Below, piece by piece: positions 1 through 8,597 of a DNA stretch of 64,000 bases. Positions within the stretch are counted from its first letter, which is position 1. Each line of letters begins with the position of its first letter. The notes below the pieces were generated by a model that ran no database searches, had not been told where the DNA came from, and saw only the letters and a list, made by a program, of their open reading frames with translations. The position numbers and the translations under genes are program-made. Source of the DNA: Bacteroides fragilis. Lineage in GTDB: Bacteria > Bacteroidota > Bacteroidia > Bacteroidales > Bacteroidaceae. The DNA is taken from the NCBI RefSeq assembly GCF_002849695.1, contig NZ_CP018937.1, positions 4,588,001 to 4,652,000 on the forward strand. The letters run 5' to 3'.

Positions 1-13
1 TTAATGATTGTTA

Positions 14-2821
14 TCAATGTGCTTGCAGCCAGTTTGTACCCCATCCGCAATCTGCTTTTAAAGGGACATGCATACGATAGGCTTTCTCCATTTCTTCAAT
101 AACCACTTGCTCTACTATCTCTTTTTCTTTTACCGGTACACTGAAGTTCAGTTCATCGTGTACTTGCAAAATCATTTTAGCTTTCAAGCCTTCAGCTTTA
201 AAACGTTCATAAATACGGGCCATAGCAACTTTGATTATGTCCGCTGCACTTCCCTGTATCGGAGCATTGATTGCATTGCGTTCTGCATATCCCCGCACTA
301 CCGCATTGCGTGAGTTGATATCCGGCAGGAAGCGTTTGCGATGGAAAATGGTTTCAACATAGCCGTGTTCACGCGCCACTTGAATACTTTTGTCCATGTA
401 GGCTTTTACTTGCGGATAAGTTTCAAAATAACCGTCTATCAGTTCTTTGGCTTCTTTGCGGTCTACATTCATACGTTCGGCCAAACCGAAAACGGAAATA
501 CCATAAATGATGCCGAAGTTGGCAGTCTTGGCTTTACGCCGCATGTCTGCAGTTACCTCCTTTATATCTACTTTATAGATCTTAGCCGCTGTAGCAGCAT
601 GAATATCATAGCCGCTGAGAAAAGCATCAATCATGTTTTTATCTTTGCTCAAGTGCGCCATTATACGTAATTCAATCTGTGAATAGTCGGCGGAAAAGAA
701 GCTGCAACCGTCATCGGGAATAAAGGCTTTACGGATTTCTTTGCCATCTTCGTCCCGGATCGGAATGTTTTGCAGATTAGGGTTACTGGAACTGAGTCTT
801 CCTGTTGCAGTAACAGTTTGATTGAATGAGGTATGTATGCGGCCTGTTCTTGGATTGATCAGTTGTGGAAGAGCATCAATGTAAGTGCTTAATAGTTTCT
901 TTAGCCCTCGGTATTCCAGTATTTTACCGATAACATCATGTTTGTTGCGTAAGCTTTCTAAGACCTCTTCTGAGGTGACGTACTGTCCGGTCTTTGTTTT
1001 TTTAGCTTTTTCTACTATTTTCAATTTATCGAACAGTATTTCTCCTACCTGTTTGGGGGATGCAATGTTGAATTCTTCTCCGGCGAGGTTATAGATCTCT
1101 TTTTCGATACTCTGTAATCTTGTGGTGAAGTGCTCTGACGATTGTTTCAATGCTTCCGTATCTAAACGGACTCCGTTGCTTTCGATATTGACAAGAACGG
1201 GAACAAGAGGCATTTCTATTTCATAAAATAATTTCTCAGCATCATTCTTCTTTAATTCCTGTTCCAGGATATTTTTTAGCTTAAGCGTGACATCTGCATC
1301 TTCACAGGCATACAGATAAACATCTTTGGGAGAGAGGTCGCGCATGTTTTTTTGTCCTTTTCCTCTCGGCCCAATTAACTCTTCAATATGGATCGTCTGA
1401 TAATGCAGGTAGATTTCTGCCAAATAGTCCATGTTATGCCGAAGCTCCGGTTGGAGTACATAATGTGCCACCATGGTATCAAAGAGTCTGCCTCGGATTT
1501 CAATGCCATAGTTCTGAAGAACGAGCATGTCATACTTTATGTTTTGTCCAACCTTGAGTGACTTATCGTTTTTGAAAACAGATTCAAATTCCCGAACGAT
1601 TTTAGTCGCTTCTTCTCGTCCCGCCGGTACCGGAATATAAAATGCCTGATTTTCGGCGATACTAAAGCTCATTCCGACCAACTCTGCATCCATCGGATCT
1701 GTTCCGGTTGTTTCCGTATCTAACGCAAGAATTTCTGATGTCAGTAATTTTTTAATTATTTCCTGTCTTTTTGATTCAGTATCAATGAGTTGATAGTCGT
1801 AGGTCAATGAATTTAAGCTTTCCAGATTTGATTTTTTCTCTTCAGTTGGAGTGTCGGGCGTAAATTCTTCGAAGAGATTACCTTGAATGGGACTATTTTC
1901 TTGACTAAACAGTGGTCCGGCAGGAGAGGGGGACGGTGATGATTCTTTTTTGAATATCCGTTCCATCAATGTACGAAATTCCAGCTCCTCAAAGATTTTG
2001 CGGAGTGCTTCTTCGTCTGCTTGTTCGCGGACAAGTGAATTCATGTCGAGTTGGATCGGTACATCTATTTTAATTGTTGCCAGGAACTTTGAGAAAATGA
2101 TCATTTCCCGGTTCGTTTCAACTTTTGTCTTCAATGCTCCCTTCAACTGATCGGTATGTTCAAGGAGATTTTCAATGCTGCCAAACTCAGCAATTAATTT
2201 CTGAGCTGTTTTTTCTCCTACTCCCGGGCATCCCGGAATATTATCGGAGGAGTCACCCATCAGTCCGAGCATATCGATAACCTGTGCCGGAGATTGGATA
2301 TCGAATTTAGCTTTTACTTGTTCTATCCCCATTACCTCAAATTCCTTATCTCCATATTTGGGGCGATACATGAATACATGATCTGTTACCAGTTGACCAT
2401 AATCTTTGTCGGGAGTCATCATGTAAGTGGTGATACCCTGTTTCCCGGCTTCTGTTGCCAAAGTCCCGATTACGTCATCTGCTTCGTATCCCGACACTTC
2501 GAGGATGGGAATTCGGTAAGCTCTGATGATATCTTTTATAATAGGTACGGAAAGGCGGATTGCTTCCGGAGTTTCTTCGCGTTGGGCTTTGTATTGCTCA
2601 AAAGCTTCGTGGCGGAACGTGGGGCCTGACGGGTCGAATGCAACTCCGATGTGAGTGGGGTTCTCTTTTTTCAATACTTCTTCCAGAGTGTTAACGAATC
2701 CCAGTATGGCCGATGTATTAAATCCCTTGGAATTAATGCGGGGATTTTTTATGAACGCATAGTACGCCCGATATATAAGAGCATAAGCATCTAAGAGGAA
2801 CAGTTTGCTGTTTTGATTCAT
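14..2821 (-). CDS. polA: DNA polymerase I
   Basis: This 935-residue protein is a full three-domain DNA polymerase I for repair synthesis and Okazaki-fragment maturation. The N-terminal 5'-3' nuclease shows LLDAYALIYRAYYAF and GDSSDNIPG. The central proofreading domain keeps an active-looking LDTETTG motif. The polymerase domain shows motif A (SADYSQIELR), the O-helix (RRKAKTANFGIIYG) and motif C (QVHDELNF). A reading frame continues upstream to 2962, but that part overlaps the divergent prenyl synthase and its promoter, so I use the ATG of MNQNSK at 2821. The gene is transcribed divergently from ispB. It is complete at the left edge, with its stop at 14-16. Confidence 0.95.
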   Translation of the reverse strand: MNQNSKLFLLDAYALIYRAYYAFIKNPRINSKGFNTSAILGFVNTLEEVLKKENPTHIGVAFDPSGPTFRHEAFEQYKAQREETPEAIRLSVPIIKDIIRAYRIPILEVSGYEADDVIGTLATEAGKQGITTYMMTPDKDYGQLVTDHVFMYRPKYGDKEFEVMGIEQVKAKFDIQSPAQVIDMLGLMGDSSDNIPGCPGVGEKTAQKLIAEFGSIENLLEHTDQLKGALKTKVETNREMIIFSKFLATIKIDVPIQLDMNSLVREQADEEALRKIFEELEFRTLMERIFKKESSPSPSPAGPLFSQENSPIQGNLFEEFTPDTPTEEKKSNLESLNSLTYDYQLIDTESKRQEIIKKLLTSEILALDTETTGTDPMDAELVGMSFSIAENQAFYIPVPAGREEATKIVREFESVFKNDKSLKVGQNIKYDMLVLQNYGIEIRGRLFDTMVAHYVLQPELRHNMDYLAEIYLHYQTIHIEELIGPRGKGQKNMRDLSPKDVYLYACEDADVTLKLKNILEQELKKNDAEKLFYEIEMPLVPVLVNIESNGVRLDTEALKQSSEHFTTRLQSIEKEIYNLAGEEFNIASPKQVGEILFDKLKIVEKAKKTKTGQYVTSEEVLESLRNKHDVIGKILEYRGLKKLLSTYIDALPQLINPRTGRIHTSFNQTVTATGRLSSSNPNLQNIPIRDEDGKEIRKAFIPDDGCSFFSADYSQIELRIMAHLSKDKNMIDAFLSGYDIHAATAAKIYKVDIKEVTADMRRKAKTANFGIIYGISVFGLAERMNVDRKEAKELIDGYFETYPQVKAYMDKSIQVAREHGYVETIFHRKRFLPDINSRNAVVRGYAERNAINAPIQGSAADIIKVAMARIYERFKAEGLKAKMILQVHDELNFSVPVKEKEIVEQVVIEEMEKAYRMHVPLKADCGWGTNWLQAH

Positions 2822-2880
2822 ATTTTTCAGTTTTTTCATGGTAAAAGTACAAAAAAATACCGTATTAACCGTTTTATTAT

Positions 2881-2888
2881 TACTTTTG
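2881..2888 (+). promoter_or_regulatory. -7 box for prenyl synthase
   Basis: TACTTTTG matches the Bacteroides TAnnTTTG element. It lies 18 bp before the ATG at 2907 and so excludes the longer upstream start at 2838. Confidence 0.6.
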
Positions 2889-2906
2889 TGCTCAAATAGT
2901 GTGTGC

Positions 2907-3881
2907 ATGGATAGCTTATCTTTAATAAAGTCCCCGATTACTACGGAGCTGGAAGATTTCAAAAATCTGTTTGATAGTTCTCTGTCCAGTTCAAATCTTT
3001 TGCTTAATAATGTGATTGCTCACATCCGGCAGAGGAATGGTAAGATGATGCGCCCTATTCTTGTGTTGCTTGTAGCAAAGCTTTATGGAGAAATAAAGCC
3101 TGCTACTTTACATGCAGCTGTATCCCTTGAACTTCTTCATACGGCAAGTCTGGTGCATGATGATGTAGTGGACGAAAGCACGGAACGTCGTGGTCAACTG
3201 TCAGTAAATGCTATTTTTAATAATAAAGTAGCGGTATTGGTGGGGGATTTTCTTTTGGCAACGAGTCTGGTACATGCCGAGCGCACTCGCAACCATGATA
3301 TTATCGGTGTGGTAGCATGTTTAGGACAAGATCTGGCAGAAGGAGAAATACTGCAACTTTCCAATGTCAGTAACCGGGAATATTCCGAAACGATTTATTT
3401 TGATGTTATCCGCAAGAAGACAGCTGCTCTTTTTGCCGCATGTACCAAGGCTGCAGCGCTTTCGGTAGAAATAACCGATGAAAAGGCTGAATTTGCGCGT
3501 CTTTTTGGCGAAAATATTGGAATCTGCTTCCAGATAAAAGATGATATTTTCGATTATTTTGAGAGTAAAGAGATTGGTAAACCTACCGGAAACGATATGC
3601 TGGAGGGTAAGTTGACTTTACCAGCATTGTATGTACTTAATACTACTAATGATGCATGGGCGCAGGAAATGGCTCTCAAAGTGAAGGATGGTACGGCTAC
3701 AGTAGACGAAATAGCCCGTTTGATTGAGTTTATCAAACAAAACGGAGGGATAGAGTATGCCATAAAAGTAATGTACGAATATAAAGAACGCGCTCTTGAT
3801 TTATTGCGTATACTCCCGGATTCGGCAGTAAAGACTGCCCTGATTACATATGTGGATTATGTCGTTGATCGAGATAAATAA
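2907..3881 (+). CDS. ispB: Polyprenyl diphosphate synthase (octaprenyl type)
   Basis: This is a trans-isoprenyl diphosphate synthase of 324 residues that elongates farnesyl diphosphate with isopentenyl diphosphate, probably for the menaquinone side chain. The first Asp-rich motif is HDDVVDES and the second is KDDIFDYF. GKMMRPIL is the usual substrate-binding N-terminal block. The frame is open from 2838, but the TAnnTTTG box at 2881 and the family's usual N-terminus favour MDSLSL at 2907. Chain length cannot be read reliably from the sequence, so octaprenyl is inferred from similarity to IspB-type enzymes. It converges with the DUF1266 gene across a 5-bp gap. Confidence 0.88.
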   Translation: MDSLSLIKSPITTELEDFKNLFDSSLSSSNLLLNNVIAHIRQRNGKMMRPILVLLVAKLYGEIKPATLHAAVSLELLHTASLVHDDVVDESTERRGQLSVNAIFNNKVAVLVGDFLLATSLVHAERTRNHDIIGVVACLGQDLAEGEILQLSNVSNREYSETIYFDVIRKKTAALFAACTKAAALSVEITDEKAEFARLFGENIGICFQIKDDIFDYFESKEIGKPTGNDMLEGKLTLPALYVLNTTNDAWAQEMALKVKDGTATVDEIARLIEFIKQNGGIEYAIKVMYEYKERALDLLRILPDSAVKTALITYVDYVVDRDK

Positions 3882-3886
3882 CTTTT

Positions 3887-4594
3887 TTATTTCAGTGTTC
3901 TTTTTTTCCATGGGCTTTCTTCATCTTCTGTCGCTTTTCGGTAGAGGCTAATATTTCTTTCCTGTTTTTCTTTTTCAGAAGCCTCCATTGCTTGTCCCAA
4001 AAGGAAACTTTTTCCTACTTCAGTCCAATTGCTAAAAGCTTGCATACATTGTTGGCCCGCCGAACAAATATAATTCCACGCAAGGTCTTCATTAATATAT
4101 CCGGTATCGTAGGCTATCCGTACCAGGCATACCATTCTTCCCATATCCCATGCTAATACCCCTTTTTTTAAGTCTTCTTCTTTGATTTCAACAGCCTGAC
4201 CAGCTTTTGTACAAGTGATAAAATTGTGTAGGTTGTTGCATTTTCGTATGAAAAGTTCAATGCCGAAAAAACGCTCCCGTAGTTTTTCCTCCAGTTCTTT
4301 GGGAGCATATTCTGACAGTAGAAAGGGTAGGAGAATACTGAATGAAGTACGGTCGCCTTCATCATGCAGGAAGTGAATCATTTCAATAACAGCCGTTTCG
4401 TTTTTGATTCTTGGACTTCTCTGAAGAAGTTTAGAGAGGGTTTCTTGGTTTGCTCCTGTTGTCAGACTATCTACATAGAAATGCTCTTGCAGACTTGGAA
4501 TCAGACTGATAAATAATCCGGTTTCCTTTGCCTTGTCTAAACTCTCCCTTTGTTGGTTCCGGTTGAATTGTTGAAATAATGCCTGTTCTGTCAT
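3887..4594 (-). CDS. DUF1266 family protein
   Basis: This is a cytoplasmic protein of 235 residues with no signal peptide or membrane segment. The C-terminal half (from about residue 150) carries the DUF1266 signature: AWDMGRMVCLVR, then YDTGYINEDLAW, then a helical stretch around W190. The N-terminal part is helical and acidic and I do not recognise it. The function of DUF1266 is not established. The gene is preceded by a long, highly structured leader (4621-4861) and its own -7 box at 4868, so it is probably regulated separately from deoC upstream, which ends in a terminator. Confidence 0.7.
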   Translation of the reverse strand: MTEQALFQQFNRNQQRESLDKAKETGLFISLIPSLQEHFYVDSLTTGANQETLSKLLQRSPRIKNETAVIEMIHFLHDEGDRTSFSILLPFLLSEYAPKELEEKLRERFFGIELFIRKCNNLHNFITCTKAGQAVEIKEEDLKKGVLAWDMGRMVCLVRIAYDTGYINEDLAWNYICSAGQQCMQAFSNWTEVGKSFLLGQAMEASEKEKQERNISLYRKATEDEESPWKKRTLK

Positions 4595-4620
4595 ACTCTT
4601 GTTTATTTTAATTCTTTGTT

Positions 4621-4861
4621 AACCGAAAAGCGTGAGAACTGTTGCTCTGTATCTTTCCTGGGGCTTCGGCAAGCCGTTATGATGATACAAGCAACAGTCT
4701 CACGCTCCGTTCGATATATAACAAGAGTATATACGTGAAGGTGCGTGAGACCCGTTTGCTTATTACCTTTCATAACATGAATTTTGCCGAATTCCAGGAA
4801 AAAGATAATAATTGAAACGTTCTCTAATACAATGATTTAGCCTATTCTCTGTGGGCTAATA
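4621..4861 (-). ncRNA. Structured leader or small RNA with alternative hairpins
   Basis: Downstream of the minus-strand -7 box at 4868-4875 lie about 240 bases with three mutually competing segments. Segment A is 4743-4751, B is 4684-4705 and C is 4630-4653. A pairs with the 5' part of B over 9 perfect base pairs. B pairs with C over about 22 base pairs with two single-base bulges, and C is followed by TTTTCGG. The apical part of B-C holds a small GGCTT/AAGCC hairpin with a CGGC loop. Segments at 4651-4661 and 4795-4807 are also complementary. This could be an attenuator for the DUF1266 gene or a stand-alone RNA of 6S-like size. Which of the two it is is inference. Confidence 0.5.
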
Positions 4862-4867
4862 TCAACG

Positions 4868-4875
4868 CAAAGATA
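4868..4875 (-). promoter_or_regulatory. -7 box for leader RNA / DUF1266 gene
   Basis: TATCTTTG on the minus strand fits TAnnTTTG exactly. The inferred start near 4861 gives a leader of about 265 nt before the DUF1266 ATG. Confidence 0.6.
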
Positions 4876-4929
4876 GAAAAATCTTCTGACTTCTTCGTAG
4901 GTAACTTTAGTTTTTCTTAAATAAAAATA

Positions 4930-4966
4930 CCGTGTCACCCCACATTAATAAAAGGGGACGACACGG
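4930..4966 (-). terminator. Rho-independent terminator of deoC
   Basis: On the minus strand CCGTGTC..CCCC pairs with GGGG..GACACGG around a 12-nt AT-rich loop. TATTTTTATTT follows. It lies 30 bp after the deoC stop. Confidence 0.85.
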
Positions 4967-4995
4967 CATGACATATTTGATTGCTAATGTAGCCT

Positions 4996-5898
4996 TTAGA
5001 AGAATTTCAGTTCTTCGCCTTTGATTTCAGACAGGAGCAGATTTGCCAAACGACTGGTTCCCAAACGGAACAGTTTGTTACTAAGCCATTCTTCACCTAA
5101 TATCTCTTTTACAATGGTATAATAAATCAAGGCATCATTTACGCTGTTAATGCCGCCGGCCGGCTTAAAACCTATTTTATTTCCGGTTTGTTCGTGGTAT
5201 TCTTTGATGGCCTGGCACATTACATAAGCTGCTTCCGGAGTTGCTGCCGGTTGCTGTTTTCCGGTGGATGTTTTGATGAAATCGGCTCCGGAATACATCG
5301 ATAGGATAGAAGCTTTTTTAATGTTAGAGGCAGTCTTTAGAGCACCTGTTTCAAGGATTACTTTCAGATGATGTTCTTTACAAGTTTCCTTTAGCTCCAT
5401 AATTTCTTCACACATCGTTTCGTAGTCACCGTTTAGAAATGCCCCTACAGGAATCACGATATCTATTTCGTCGGCTCCGTCAGCCACTGCCATTGCGGTT
5501 TCTGCTATCTTTATTTCAGTAAATGTTTGCGAAGAGGGGAATCCTCCTGATACGCAAGCGATATTTACACCTTCCACCTCGAGTGTGTCTTTTACCACCT
5601 GTGCAAAATTAGGATATACACAGATTGCCGCAACGTTCTTCAGATCAGGAAATTCATTATCGAACTGATTCACTTTTTCAGTGAATCTCATGACACTTTC
5701 ATCGCTGTCTGTCGTATTGAGTGTGGTCAGATCAATACAGTTGAAAAGGAATTTTTTTACCTCCTCCGTATTGTTCTCCGGTACTTTTTTATCGATTAAT
5801 GCTGCAACTTGAGCCTGTACGTCAGCATCGTTCAGTTGCGTGTTGTACTTAGCCAGAGCGGTCAGGTACTTGTCTTGAGGAGTATCATTCATTTCCAT
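4996..5898 (-). CDS. deoC: Deoxyribose-phosphate aldolase
   Basis: DeoC cleaves 2-deoxyribose 5-phosphate to glyceraldehyde 3-phosphate and acetaldehyde in deoxynucleoside salvage. The Schiff-base lysine sits in DFIKTSTGK, the second catalytic lysine in GFKPAGGI, and the aspartate in EIDIVIPVG. At 300 residues it is longer than the E. coli enzyme because of an N-terminal helical extension, as in other Bacteroidetes. ATG codons at 5898 and 5892 are both possible, and both overlap the end of the mazG-like gene. It is the last gene of the dtd operon and is followed by a strong terminator. Confidence 0.92.
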   Translation of the reverse strand: MEMNDTPQDKYLTALAKYNTQLNDADVQAQVAALIDKKVPENNTEEVKKFLFNCIDLTTLNTTDSDESVMRFTEKVNQFDNEFPDLKNVAAICVYPNFAQVVKDTLEVEGVNIACVSGGFPSSQTFTEIKIAETAMAVADGADEIDIVIPVGAFLNGDYETMCEEIMELKETCKEHHLKVILETGALKTASNIKKASILSMYSGADFIKTSTGKQQPAATPEAAYVMCQAIKEYHEQTGNKIGFKPAGGINSVNDALIYYTIVKEILGEEWLSNKLFRLGTSRLANLLLSEIKGEELKFF

Positions 5899-6223
5899 GT
5901 TCTCTCAGTTTTGGATTGTTGATATGTCTTTTATTATCTCTTTGAGTTTTCTTTTCCAGATTTCGTGCAAATGCCTCTGTGAGGTTTACGCCGGTTTGGT
6001 TCGCGATACACAGGAGCACCCAGAGTACGTCTGTTATTTCGTCACTGATGTTGTCTTTTTCGCCTTCCTTAAAAGATTGATCGCCATATTTGCGAGCCAT
6101 AATGCGGGCCAATTCGCCTACTTCTTCCGTGAGAACAGCCATATTGGTCAGTTCGCTGAAATAACGTACACCGTATTCGTGTATCCACGAATCGACGGCT
6201 TTCTGTGCTTCTTCTAATGTCAT
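5885..6223 (-). CDS. MazG-like nucleotide pyrophosphohydrolase
   Basis: This is a small all-alpha NTP pyrophosphohydrolase of 112 residues. It shows the metal-binding pattern EEVGELARIMARKYG early and DEITDVLWVLLCIANQTG later. Such enzymes hydrolyse non-canonical or excess (d)NTPs to NMP and pyrophosphate. The substrate is not predictable here. Its ATG shares one base with the dtd stop (TAATG) and its end overlaps deoC, so the three genes are almost certainly translationally coupled in one operon. It is a single-domain MazG-like or iMazG-type protein, not the two-domain MazG. Confidence 0.85.
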   Translation of the reverse strand: MTLEEAQKAVDSWIHEYGVRYFSELTNMAVLTEEVGELARIMARKYGDQSFKEGEKDNISDEITDVLWVLLCIANQTGVNLTEAFARNLEKKTQRDNKRHINNPKLREHGNE

Positions 6224-6675
6224 TATTCCTTGTTTTTGGTATCAATACAAATAGTTACAGGCCCATCGTTCAATAATTCTACTTTCATATCGGCTCCGAA
6301 TTCTCCTGTTCCCACTTCCTTCCCTAATGCACAACTCAAATCTTTGCAGAATTGTTCATAAAGCGGGATTGATATTTCCGGTTTGGCGGCCTTAATATAG
6401 GATGGACGGTTTCCTTTTTTTGTAGATGCGTGTAGCGTAAACTGACTGATTACCAATATATCACCTCCTGCATCTAAGATTGATTTATTCATAACTCCGT
6501 TTTCGTCATCAAAGATGCGGAGATTTACGATTTTCTTGCATAGCCAGTCAATATCCTCCTGTCTGTCCGTATCTTCAATACCTGTCAGAATCATCATTCC
6601 TTCCCGAATTGCGGATTTACAGTGTCCGTCAATTGTGACTGAAGCGTGGCTGACGCGTTGTATAACTACTCTCAT
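6223..6675 (-). CDS. dtd: D-aminoacyl-tRNA deacylase
   Basis: DTD removes D-amino acids mischarged on tRNA. The protein has 150 residues, the usual length, and begins MRVVIQRVSHASV as in the family. The conserved SQFTLHAS motif and the C-terminal DGPVTICIDT motif, which form the chiral proofreading site across the dimer, are both present. It is the first gene of dtd-mazG-deoC and has its own -7 box at 6705, so the operon can be expressed apart from uvrC upstream. Confidence 0.94.
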   Translation of the reverse strand: MRVVIQRVSHASVTIDGHCKSAIREGMMILTGIEDTDRQEDIDWLCKKIVNLRIFDDENGVMNKSILDAGGDILVISQFTLHASTKKGNRPSYIKAAKPEISIPLYEQFCKDLSCALGKEVGTGEFGADMKVELLNDGPVTICIDTKNKE

Positions 6676-6704
6676 TCGAATTATATTGCTTATCTTTACT
6701 ATTG

Positions 6705-6712
6705 CAAAGATA
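6705..6712 (-). promoter_or_regulatory. -7 box for dtd operon
   Basis: TATCTTTG on the minus strand lies 30 bp before the dtd ATG, in the short gap after uvrC. Confidence 0.6.
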
Positions 6713-6719
6713 GCTATTT

Positions 6720-8546
6720 TTAGCGATTATTGAGACCCTCTTTTACGATTTTTGCCTTCGATTCACCTATTACCGTGGCCACTTCTTCCATAGAAGCTTC
6801 TTTGATACGTTTTACGCTTTTGAACTCTTTCAGCAGGAGGGTTTTCGTTTTCTCCCCGATTCCCTTGATGCTGTCCAGAGCGGATGATACCTGTCGTTTG
6901 CTACGTTTGTCTCTATGGAAAGTAATGGCGAAGCGGTGTACTTCATCCTGGATCTGTTCCAATAGCCGGAATAAAGGGCTATGCTGTTTGATGCCGATTG
7001 TTTGAGGTGGGAAACCGAAAAGCACTTCAGAAGTTCGGTGTTTGCGGTCTTTGGCAAGCCCGGCAATAGGGATGTCCAGTTGCAACTCTTCCATTACTTG
7101 TCTGACTACCTCCATTTGCCCCTTTCCACCGTCAGTGATAATCAGGTCGGGCAGGGGAGATTCTTCCTCTAAGACGCGTTGGTATCGTCTTCTGACAACC
7201 TCTTTCATTGAGGCATAATCATCGGCACCTACAACTGTTTTGATATTGTATTTTCTGTAATCGTTCTTTGATGGCTTTGCTTTCTTAAAGACTACGCAGG
7301 CTGCCACTGCATCTGTCCCCTGGATATTTGAGTTATCAAAACATTCTATTTGCATCGGTAATCTGTCCAGATGTAGCTCCTGCTGAATCTCCTTCATCAG
7401 ACGCATACTGCGTTGTTCGGGATTCAGTTTTTCAGCTTGCTTCATCCTGTCAGCCTTATATTGTTTTACGTTGAGTAGAGATAGTTCCAGCAGCTTCTTT
7501 TTATCGCCTCGCTGAGGTATGGTAAATGTGACGTTGTTCAACTCCATTTCTATATCGAAAGGAACGATAATCTCACGCGAAGCGCTTTTGTAACGTTCTC
7601 TCATTTCGATAATGCCCAATGTGAGCAGTTCTTCTTTTGTTTCATTCAGTTTCTTCTTGTACTCAAAAGTGAAAGCCTGATTGATAGCTCCGTTTGTGAT
7701 ATGGAGATAATTGATGAAAGCTGATTTCTCACCGTCTTCTTCGATTGAGAATACATCTATGTTATGCAGCACCGAACTGACAACCTCGGATTTCGAACGG
7801 TAATTTTCGATTAATGCGTATTTTTCTTTCACCTTTTGTGCTTCCTCGAATTTCATTTCAGCGGCTAATTCCTGCATCTGTTGGTACAGCATTTTGCTTA
7901 TTTCCTGAGTATTCCCTTTAAGGATCTCTTTTATTTCAGAGATGTTTTTCAGGTATTCTTCTTGTGATTGCAGTCCGATGCATGGTCCGGCACAGTTCTT
8001 GATGTGATATTCAAGGCATACATTGAACTTCCCTGCACGAATATTCTCAGGTGAAAGGTTTAGGCTACATGTGCGTAAAGGGTATAAGTGCTTTATCAAA
8101 TCGAGTACGGCATGCATGGACGGAGCGTGACTATATGGGCCGTAATAGGATGAACCGTTTCGGATGATACGCCTGGTTTTGAATACTCTTGGAAAGTATT
8201 CGTTCTGTACACAGATGGACGGATATGTTTTATCGTCTTTCAGCAGGACATTGTAGCGCGGCTTATACTTCTTGATCAGGTTATTTTCAAGCAGTAACGC
8301 GTCTTCCTCTGAATTTACTACGATGTAGCGTATGTCTGCGATCTTGCTTACTAATACACGGGTTTTTCCGGGTTGATGTTCTTTGCTAAAATAGGAATAA
8401 ACTCTTCGTTTCAGGTTTTTTGCTTTTCCTACATAGATAATGGTGCCTTCGGCATTCAGATATTGATAAATGCCGGGCTTTTCAGGAAGGTTTGAAACAA
8501 TTCCTTTTAAGTATTCGCTGGTTTTAAGTTCTTGATCTGTATTCAT
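6720..8546 (-). CDS. uvrC: Excinuclease ABC subunit C
   Basis: UvrC makes both incisions in nucleotide excision repair. The 608-residue protein has the N-terminal GIY-YIG nuclease (PGIYQYLN, IIYVGKAKNLKRR), a UVR helical hairpin (EMKFEEAQKVKEKY), an RNase-H-like nuclease (CFDNSNIQG, DLIITDGGKGQ) and C-terminal helix-hairpin-helix motifs (IKGIGEKTKTLLLKEF). The frame is open to 8582, which would add 12 residues encoded by a terminator-like hairpin. I choose the ATG at 8546, the family start, which follows the hairpin's T-run directly. No Shine-Dalgarno site is possible there. Confidence 0.93.
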   Translation of the reverse strand: MNTDQELKTSEYLKGIVSNLPEKPGIYQYLNAEGTIIYVGKAKNLKRRVYSYFSKEHQPGKTRVLVSKIADIRYIVVNSEEDALLLENNLIKKYKPRYNVLLKDDKTYPSICVQNEYFPRVFKTRRIIRNGSSYYGPYSHAPSMHAVLDLIKHLYPLRTCSLNLSPENIRAGKFNVCLEYHIKNCAGPCIGLQSQEEYLKNISEIKEILKGNTQEISKMLYQQMQELAAEMKFEEAQKVKEKYALIENYRSKSEVVSSVLHNIDVFSIEEDGEKSAFINYLHITNGAINQAFTFEYKKKLNETKEELLTLGIIEMRERYKSASREIIVPFDIEMELNNVTFTIPQRGDKKKLLELSLLNVKQYKADRMKQAEKLNPEQRSMRLMKEIQQELHLDRLPMQIECFDNSNIQGTDAVAACVVFKKAKPSKNDYRKYNIKTVVGADDYASMKEVVRRRYQRVLEEESPLPDLIITDGGKGQMEVVRQVMEELQLDIPIAGLAKDRKHRTSEVLFGFPPQTIGIKQHSPLFRLLEQIQDEVHRFAITFHRDKRSKRQVSSALDSIKGIGEKTKTLLLKEFKSVKRIKEASMEEVATVIGESKAKIVKEGLNNR

Positions 8547-8551
8547 AAAAA

Positions 8552-8578
8552 AGGGCATAGTGATTATCACTATGCCCT
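8552..8578 (-). terminator. Terminator-like hairpin between apt and uvrC
   Basis: GGGCATAGTGA pairs perfectly with TCACTATGCCC around a 3-nt loop (12 bp with the flanking A-T pair). On the minus strand TTTTTT and then the uvrC ATG follow at once. It probably ends apt transcripts, yet it is also the 5' end of any uvrC message started from the box at 8580. Confidence 0.8.
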
Positions 8579-8579
8579 G

Positions 8580-8587
8580 CAAATATA
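8580..8587 (-). promoter_or_regulatory. Possible -7 box for uvrC
   Basis: TATATTTG on the minus strand fits TAnnTTTG. A start about 6 bases downstream would place the 8552-8578 hairpin at the very 5' end of the uvrC mRNA. Confidence 0.4.
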
Positions 8588-8597
8588 TTCATTTTAT

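Noticed and set aside
2838..2906. Upstream extension of the prenyl synthase giving a signal-like hydrophobic N-terminus
   Set aside because: The -7 box at 2881 lies inside it, it overlaps polA's upstream region, and the family does not have such a leader.
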